DNA from: Halobacillus_B rhizosphaerae
GTDB taxonomy: Bacteria; Bacillota; Bacilli; Bacillales; Halobacillaceae
Assembly (NCBI RefSeq): GCF_046719735.1
Contig: NZ_JAUTWQ010000006.1
Span: 62,001 to 126,000 of the forward strand
Reading direction: 5' to 3'
DNA length: 64,000 bases
Of this stretch, positions 59,638 to 64,000 are shown piece by piece (positions within the stretch are counted from its first letter, which is position 1; every line of letters begins with the position of its first letter). Both the position numbers and the translations under genes were made by a program. Below the pieces are notes generated by a model. The model was given only the letters and a program-made list of their open reading frames with translations, ran no database searches and had not been told where the DNA came from.

Positions 59638-60009
59638 CTAAATCCTTTTAGCAGCCCAAACCATCGATAAAAACTGGGTAGAAATCAATATGGAAATGAC
59701 TATCGTTAGAAAATCAACGGATCCAAGGGTGAACTTATCGATAGGAAGAGTGATTAAAAACCCCGCAACGCACACGAATAAAGCAACCAGCGTATAACGA
59801 AAGGCTCTTTTTCTTATCCATTTTATCTGATCGTTTTTTAAATGGGGATATAAATAGATCATGCAAAAAGAGAGAATCGCTAATGAGAGTGCTGTATAGG
59901 ACGAAGCAGGAGGTAACTCACCCGCTGCTATTCCAGTAAAGATCCATAATGCCGCGATTATACTAAAAAAAGATCCCGCTAGAAGAAAAGCATTTTGATT
60001 CCTTTCCAA
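59638..60009 (-). CDS. Four-helix membrane protein of unknown function
   Basis: Integral membrane protein of 123 residues with four predicted helices (about 8-28, 36-53, 68-88 and 98-117) and a basic loop 'HLKNDQIKWIRKRAFRY'. I recognise no family. The start is TTG at 60009, six bases after AAGGGGGGAAG, and no better codon is available. It is 36 bp upstream of the NUDIX gene on the same strand, so they may be co-transcribed. Confidence 0.7.
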   Translation of the reverse strand: MERNQNAFLLAGSFFSIIAALWIFTGIAAGELPPASSYTALSLAILSFCMIYLYPHLKNDQIKWIRKRAFRYTLVALFVCVAGFLITLPIDKFTLGSVDFLTIVISILISTQFLSMVWAAKRI

Positions 60010-60317
60010 AGCTATCTTCCCCCCTTCTTCTTTGTTGGAGTGTTCTTATTTAGTAAGCATTCTTCGTATGCATACTATTTGATCTATAAAATTTGATCTA
60101 GTTATATAAATGGTAAATATTACATAACCACTCTATCATACTTAGCCCTCTTGTTTAAGGTAGGCCATCCAAAAGCGACAGAAGAAATAATGTCCACGCT
60201 TACTGATCTAATGAAAGAAAAATATAAACATCCGAACCCCATTTTTTTGAGGTTCGGATGTTCATTGCTTGTCTATTCTTAACATAGCAGTACATGTTTT
60301 TTAACCGACCATGAGAA
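60010..60317. other. 308-bp intergenic region
   Basis: Apart from the terminator at 60227-60262, I see no gene or recognisable site. The promoter for the four-helix membrane protein gene must lie around 60040-60130, which is AT-rich. Confidence 0.4.
60227..60262 (-). terminator. Intrinsic terminator (CCGAAC-core family)
   Basis: Perfect 12-bp stem AACATCCGAACC / GGTTCGGATGTT, followed on the minus strand by TATATTTTTC; 55 bp past the stop of the gene at 60318. Confidence 0.88.
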
Positions 60318-60614
60318 TTACGCTGTAAATTGCTTCGCATGTTTTTTGGCAAATTGAATAATCTGCCGATAAGTTCCCGGTTCAAACTCTTTCTTTGCGG
60401 GGGTATAAAGCTTCGCAGTTGCCTCATCTATGATCTTAATCTGCTCCCCGCCGCGAACGTACAAAGTGACATAGAGAAAAGGCTGTATCAAATCGCTTTC
60501 CACAAGAAAATTCCTGGGAAAGTCCGCAGTAATCATAAGGCGGTCTTCCACTTGCTTTAAAGATAGCTGACTATGAAACTGAAGATTGTTTATTTCGTTC
60601 AGATACAATACCAT
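60318..60614 (-). CDS. Hypothetical protein
   Basis: Cytoplasmic protein of 98 residues, probably alpha/beta: 'LYLNEINNLQFHSQLSLKQ', 'LMITADFPRNFL', 'LYVTLYVRGGEQIKIIDE', and a basic helix 'YRQIIQFAKKHAKQF'. I do not recognise the family. I chose the ATG at 60614 because an AAGAAGGAG lies immediately upstream; the frame can be extended to an ATG at 60692, but the extra part reads 'GRRRSG' exactly where the ribosome binding site is. A CCGAAC terminator follows. Confidence 0.6.
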   Translation of the reverse strand: MVLYLNEINNLQFHSQLSLKQVEDRLMITADFPRNFLVESDLIQPFLYVTLYVRGGEQIKIIDEATAKLYTPAKKEFEPGTYRQIIQFAKKHAKQFTA

Positions 60615-60995
60615 TCCACTCCTTCTTCTTCCTTTATAGACCATCATATCATGCTGAGATCCCTTCTCTGTACTAACCACCATCATACTCATAGATTACC
60701 TTGATTATTCCCTGACACTATTAAATTTGAGTTAATTTTGGTTGTTGCTTCTTCCCTCATTCTCCCTGGGCACCTTAATGTCTATTAGACAATGGCTAAG
60801 CCGATTCGCAGCATAACTTCTGAATCCACTCTCCTCAAACTCCTATATTCCTGAAAGCGGAATTTGTAAAGATTAGATAAATATTAGAACAAATCCATAG
60901 CAACTTAACATGAGGTTGATACTGCCCACATAAATATTTCATATAATTAATCGCAGAAAAGTACATTTTATCTCCATGAAGACAGGGGGGTCATC
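60615..60995. other. 381-bp intergenic region between divergent genes
   Basis: No gene supported. A TTGATA and a TATAAT (near 60922-60953) are separated by 20 bases, too far for a standard promoter, although one of them may be used for the GT4 gene downstream. Otherwise nothing recognisable. Confidence 0.4.
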
Positions 60996-62135
60996 ATGAG
61001 AATTGCTGTTTTTACAGATACTTATGCGCCACAAGTCAATGGTGTGGCTAAGACACTGCAGCGCTATGTCGAATATTTAGAAACGAAAGGAATCGAATAT
61101 CGATTATTTGTACCTAAAGCGAGTAAAGACCGCTGCATTTCAAGTCAAATTCAGCGTTTTAAAAGTATTCCTTTTCATCTTTATCCTGAATGCCGATTAG
61201 CTATTCCTAATATATATTCCATCCGTAAAGAGCTGGAATCCTTTCGTCCTGACCTCATTCATATTGCCACCCCTTTCAATATAGGCTTGGCCGGGCTCTA
61301 TTATGGAAAAAAACTAAACATCCCCATCGTCGGCTCCTTTCACACGAATTTCGACCATTACTTAAAATATTATGATCTCCAGTTTCTTTCCAAGTGGATT
61401 TGGAAGTACATGAGGTGGTTCCATCATTCCTTCAAGAAAACGTTCGTTCCCTCTCAAAATACGCGCCAGGAGCTGCTGCGCAATGGCTTCTCCAACCTGC
61501 ATATTTGGAGCCGGGGAGTAGACTGCCGCCAGTTTCATCCAATGATAAATACTGATCTTCTCAGACAGCAATACCAAATTACCCAGCCTTATATTTTGAC
61601 CTATGTAGGAAGAATAGCTCCAGAGAAAGACTTACACATACTTATGGACGTATCTCGACAACTGCCCGACTCTATTAAAGATCAAGTTCACTGGCTGATC
61701 GCAGGCAGCGGGCCGTTACATGAGGAATTGGAAGCCAATGCGCCGGCCAACATGACTTTTACTGGTTACTTAAGCGGATCAAAACTAACCCAGGTATACG
61801 CAGGCTCAAATTTATTTGTTTTTCCTTCTACAACAGAAACGTTTGGCAATGTGGTCCTGGAAGCAATGGCTTGCGGAACACCAGTGGTTGGCTCAAAAGC
61901 AGGAGGAGTCCAGGAAGTCATTCAGGATAAAAAGACTGGAATCTTATGTGACCCTGGGAGTGTACAAGACTTTACTGATGCCATAACAAACTTACTGGAA
62001 AACAAAAAAATGTTAAGAATAATGGGTTACGAAGCTCGTCAGTATGCACTCAGCCGCTCCTGGGATACGATCTTTGATGGCTTGCTGTACGAATTTGCCG
62101 ACCTTCTTGTTCCTCGTGAATATAATTATGCATAA
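60996..62135 (+). CDS. GT4 family glycosyltransferase
   Basis: GT-B fold glycosyltransferase of 379 residues. The N-terminal half has 'FTDTYAPQVNGVAKTLQRYVE' split around the glycine-rich start and 'HIATPFNIGLAGLYYGKKL', typical of glycosyltransferase family 4 enzymes that modify diacylglycerol or lipid carriers. The C-terminal half shows 'TYVGRIAPEKDLHILMD', 'FVFPSTTETFGNVVLEAMA' with the E-x7-E donor-binding motif, and 'GTPVVGSKAGG'. GGGGGG precedes the ATG. Homologues include mannosyl- and glucosyl-DAG synthases; the sugar and acceptor are not deducible here. Monocistronic with a terminator at 62174. Confidence 0.87.
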   Translation: MRIAVFTDTYAPQVNGVAKTLQRYVEYLETKGIEYRLFVPKASKDRCISSQIQRFKSIPFHLYPECRLAIPNIYSIRKELESFRPDLIHIATPFNIGLAGLYYGKKLNIPIVGSFHTNFDHYLKYYDLQFLSKWIWKYMRWFHHSFKKTFVPSQNTRQELLRNGFSNLHIWSRGVDCRQFHPMINTDLLRQQYQITQPYILTYVGRIAPEKDLHILMDVSRQLPDSIKDQVHWLIAGSGPLHEELEANAPANMTFTGYLSGSKLTQVYAGSNLFVFPSTTETFGNVVLEAMACGTPVVGSKAGGVQEVIQDKKTGILCDPGSVQDFTDAITNLLENKKMLRIMGYEARQYALSRSWDTIFDGLLYEFADLLVPREYNYA

Positions 62136-62173
62136 TTAAACCTTCGTCCAATTAACATTGTGAATACGCGGAT

Positions 62174-62210
62174 GAAATCACTTCTGATTCAAGGGGTGAT
62201 TTTTTTCTTT
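62174..62210 (+). terminator. Intrinsic terminator after the GT4 gene
   Basis: Stem AAATCAC / GTGATTT extended by a few weaker pairs and followed by T6. Confidence 0.75.
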
Positions 62211-62254
62211 TTCCTGTATAATAGACTAAAATTTCCTTAAGGAGGTACGATTCT

Positions 62255-62878
62255 ATGGATCCCATGCTGACGTTTTCTTTTCTAGGAGCAGCTATTGTAC
62301 TTACTCTTATGCCAGGACCCGATAACCTGTTTGTAATCGCTCAAAGCATTTCCCAGGAAAAGAATGCAGGAATCGCGGTTTCTTTCGGTCTCTGTTCAGG
62401 ATTAATTGTCCACGTAACCGCTGCTTCCCTTGGCATATCCGCTATTGTTTACCAATCTTCTCTGGCATTTAATCTGGTTAAATATGCGGGAGCCATTTAC
62501 TTACTCTATCTTTCCTGGCAGGCATTCCGTGATCCTTCTGCAGATTTAACAATGAGAACTCAGAAGTCCACCAATTACAAATCTCTCTATAAGAAAGGGA
62601 TTTTAATGAACTTGTTAAATCCTAAGGTGTCTTTGTTCTTCCTGGCTTTACTGCCACAATTCATCGATAAATCACTCGGGCATGTGTCGTTACAAATGTT
62701 TGTGTTAGGCATGGTCTTCCTTGTCCAAGCTCTAGTCCTATTTATAGGAATCAGCTTGTTTTCTGAAAAAGTCCGTTCCCTATTTGTAAAGAAACCTTCT
62801 CTTTCAAGAAAAATAAGTCTAGTCCAAGGAATGGTCTTTCTTTTAATCAGTTTAAAACTCCTCATCAGCGAAAAATAA
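62255..62878 (+). CDS. LysE/RhtB family amino acid exporter
   Basis: Membrane exporter of 207 residues with six predicted helices. The family signature 'LTLMPGPDNLFVIAQSISQ' is at residues about 14-32, followed by 'GLCSGLIVHVTAASLG' and 'GILMNLLNPKVSLFFLALLPQF' in the middle, both diagnostic of LysE/RhtB proteins that export amino acids or derivatives. AAGGAGG precedes the ATG. A single gene; substrate unknown. Confidence 0.92.
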   Translation: MDPMLTFSFLGAAIVLTLMPGPDNLFVIAQSISQEKNAGIAVSFGLCSGLIVHVTAASLGISAIVYQSSLAFNLVKYAGAIYLLYLSWQAFRDPSADLTMRTQKSTNYKSLYKKGILMNLLNPKVSLFFLALLPQFIDKSLGHVSLQMFVLGMVFLVQALVLFIGISLFSEKVRSLFVKKPSLSRKISLVQGMVFLLISLKLLISEK

Positions 62879-62954
62879 CAGCGGCTTTTGATAAACGATT
62901 ATTCTTAATTGCATCATGAAGTTGGTTATGATATTTTTAAGAAAAGCAATACCT

Positions 62955-63061
62955 TAATGCAGTAACTGACGACATCTGTGGAAAAGACCACGTGGAAACT
63001 GCATTTTATATACGGTCGGGTCGTCTGGGCAGAGATAGGGATGAATGCATCTTTATCTCTT
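62955..63061 (+). promoter_or_regulatory. ZTP riboswitch with terminator, controlling folD
   Basis: The element shows the ZTP (pfl) aptamer order: GCAGT...ACTGACGA, the stem GTGG-AAAAGA-CCAC (62978-62991), GTGGAAACTGC, and the 3' conserved GGTCGGGTCGTCTGGGC (63014-63030). A terminator hairpin follows at once, AGAGATAGGGATG / CATCTTTATCTCT (63031-63060, G.U pairs) and TTTGTTGTTT. ZTP riboswitches turn on one-carbon and purine genes when 10-formyl-THF is short, which fits folD. Confidence 0.9.
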
Positions 63062-63109
63062 TTGTTGTTTATAGGAGTATTTTCAGTTATTACTATGGGA
63101 GGTTTTCAA

Positions 63110-63946
63110 GTGGAAAAATTAATCTTAGATGGAAAAGCTGTATCAAAAGACATACGAAGCAATTTGGCCGTACGTGTGGAAGAACTGCAATCAAAAGGAG
63201 TCACCCCCTGCCTTGCTACTATTTTGGTAGGAGAAAACCCTTCCTCTGAAACCTATGTAAAAATGAAGGGTAACGCCTGTAAGAAGCTTGGCATTCAGTC
63301 AGAACGGATCCATCTGTCAAGTGAAACTACTACAGAAGAATTAGTGGATACGATTAATAAATTGAACCATGATGATGCCGTACACGGAATCTTACTCCAG
63401 CACCCTGTTCCTGAACAAATTGATGAAAGAAAAGCATTTGACACTATCGCGATTGAAAAGGATGTCGACGGTGTAACCAGTACAGGTTACGGTCAAACGG
63501 CTCTTGGTTTTGGTGAATACCCTTCCTGCACTCCCGCTGCCATCATGACAATCCTAGATTATTATGACATTTCAGCAGAAGGAAAAAATGCTGTCGTCGT
63601 TGGCAGAAGCCCGATTCTAGGAAAACCTGTATCCGCCCTGTTACTAAATGAAAATGCTACAGTAACCACCTGTCATTCACGCACAAAAGACTTGCCAGAC
63701 ATTTTAAAACGAGCTGATATTGTAGTCGCAGCCATTGGGAAACCAAGCTTCATCCAAGGAGAATGGATTAAAGATGGGGCAGTGGTGCTCGATGCGGGTT
63801 ACAATAAAGGAAACATTGGCGACGTGGACTATGACTCATGCTACGAAAAAGCAAGTGCCATCACCCCAGTTCCAGGCGGAGTTGGCCCAGTCACCATCTC
63901 CATGCTCCTCAAACACACCGTAGACGCAGCAGCAAAAAAACTATAA
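63110..63946 (+). CDS. folD: Bifunctional methylenetetrahydrofolate dehydrogenase/cyclohydrolase FolD
   Basis: Cytoplasmic enzyme of 278 residues that converts 5,10-methylene-THF to 10-formyl-THF via the methenyl form. The catalytic region 'SSETYVKMKGNACKKLGI' with the cyclohydrolase Lys, the 'HGILLQHPVPEQID' segment with the folate-site Asp, and the NADP-binding 'VVGRSPILGKPVSALLL' are all present; it ends 'PGGVGPVTISMLL'. The start is GTG at 63110, seven bases after GGGAGG. A longer frame back to 62978 runs through the riboswitch and is not translated. Regulation is by the ZTP riboswitch in the leader. The final 54 bases of the window hold nothing recognisable. Confidence 0.95.
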   Translation: MEKLILDGKAVSKDIRSNLAVRVEELQSKGVTPCLATILVGENPSSETYVKMKGNACKKLGIQSERIHLSSETTTEELVDTINKLNHDDAVHGILLQHPVPEQIDERKAFDTIAIEKDVDGVTSTGYGQTALGFGEYPSCTPAAIMTILDYYDISAEGKNAVVVGRSPILGKPVSALLLNENATVTTCHSRTKDLPDILKRADIVVAAIGKPSFIQGEWIKDGAVVLDAGYNKGNIGDVDYDSCYEKASAITPVPGGVGPVTISMLLKHTVDAAAKKL

Positions 63947-64000
63947 TCCCTATCGCTTAGAACTACATGATACTGCGAGTCGCATAAGCAAAACCACGAC

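Noticed and set aside
62978..63109. N-terminal extension of FolD
   Set aside because: The sequence is the ZTP aptamer and terminator, and a well-spaced GTG start exists at 63110.
1..64000. tRNA, rRNA, CRISPR arrays, prophage, insertion sequences
   Set aside because: Both strands were read with these in mind and nothing with the necessary structure or genes was seen.

Overview
The window looks like chromosomal DNA of a low-to-moderate GC, spore-former-type Firmicute in the Bacillaceae, most likely a moderately halophilic relative such as Halobacillus, Pontibacillus or Virgibacillus. Evidence is the GGAGG ribosome binding sites, frequent GTG and TTG starts, S-box and ZTP riboswitches, LtaS, Amj, an FbpA-like protein, CWB2 cell-wall-binding repeats and a ComQXPA quorum-sensing cassette. 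I saw no rRNA, tRNA, CRISPR, prophage or intact insertion sequence.

Layout. 1-0.4 kb: end of an MFS drug exporter. 0.5-15.6 kb: a carbohydrate utilisation locus. A sugar ABC importer without its own ATPase leads an operon with a winged-helix regulator, a sugar isomerase, a Gfo/Idh oxidoreductase and a GH20 hexosaminidase. It diverges from a YesM/YesN-type two-component system. A second operon adds an SDR epimerase-like protein, a DapA-family aldolase/lyase and a heparinase II/III-type polysaccharide lyase. The enzyme set suggests a polymer of N-acetylhexosamine and uronic acid.

15.8-30.9 kb: housekeeping and envelope genes: two DinB proteins, TspO-like, YkuK, EamA, MsrA under a SAM riboswitch, AIM24, LtaS, Amj, DUF4395, a bile-acid symporter family protein, FbpA-like, and a secreted subtilase with three CWB2 repeats.

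31.1-44.3 kb: the most unusual region, a nine-gene operon for what appears to be a synthase-dependent exopolysaccharide. It holds a membrane-anchored GH-A glycosidase-like protein, a membrane HEAT-repeat protein, a processive GT2 synthase, a receiver protein with Glu at the phosphorylation site, a UDP-GlcNAc-type dehydrogenase, a GlmS paralogue, a 58-residue protein, a GlmU lacking its acetyltransferase domain, and a membrane-anchored GH18-like barrel. A divergent secreted protein carries two copies of that last barrel, the first with its catalytic acids lost. The precursor genes point to GlcNAc and an N-acetylaminouronic acid as building blocks.

44.4-48.9 kb: a 105-bp GC-rich inverted-repeat element, then comQ-comX-comP-comA with an intrinsic terminator between comX and comP. 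49.4-64 kb: a ZIP transporter, a second CWB2 surface protein, fused Ada, a branched-chain aminotransferase, a Ca2+ P-type ATPase, NUDIX, small unknown proteins, a GT4 glycosyltransferase, a LysE exporter, and folD behind a ZTP riboswitch. Many intergenic terminators share a CCGAAC stem core, which suggests a dispersed terminator family.
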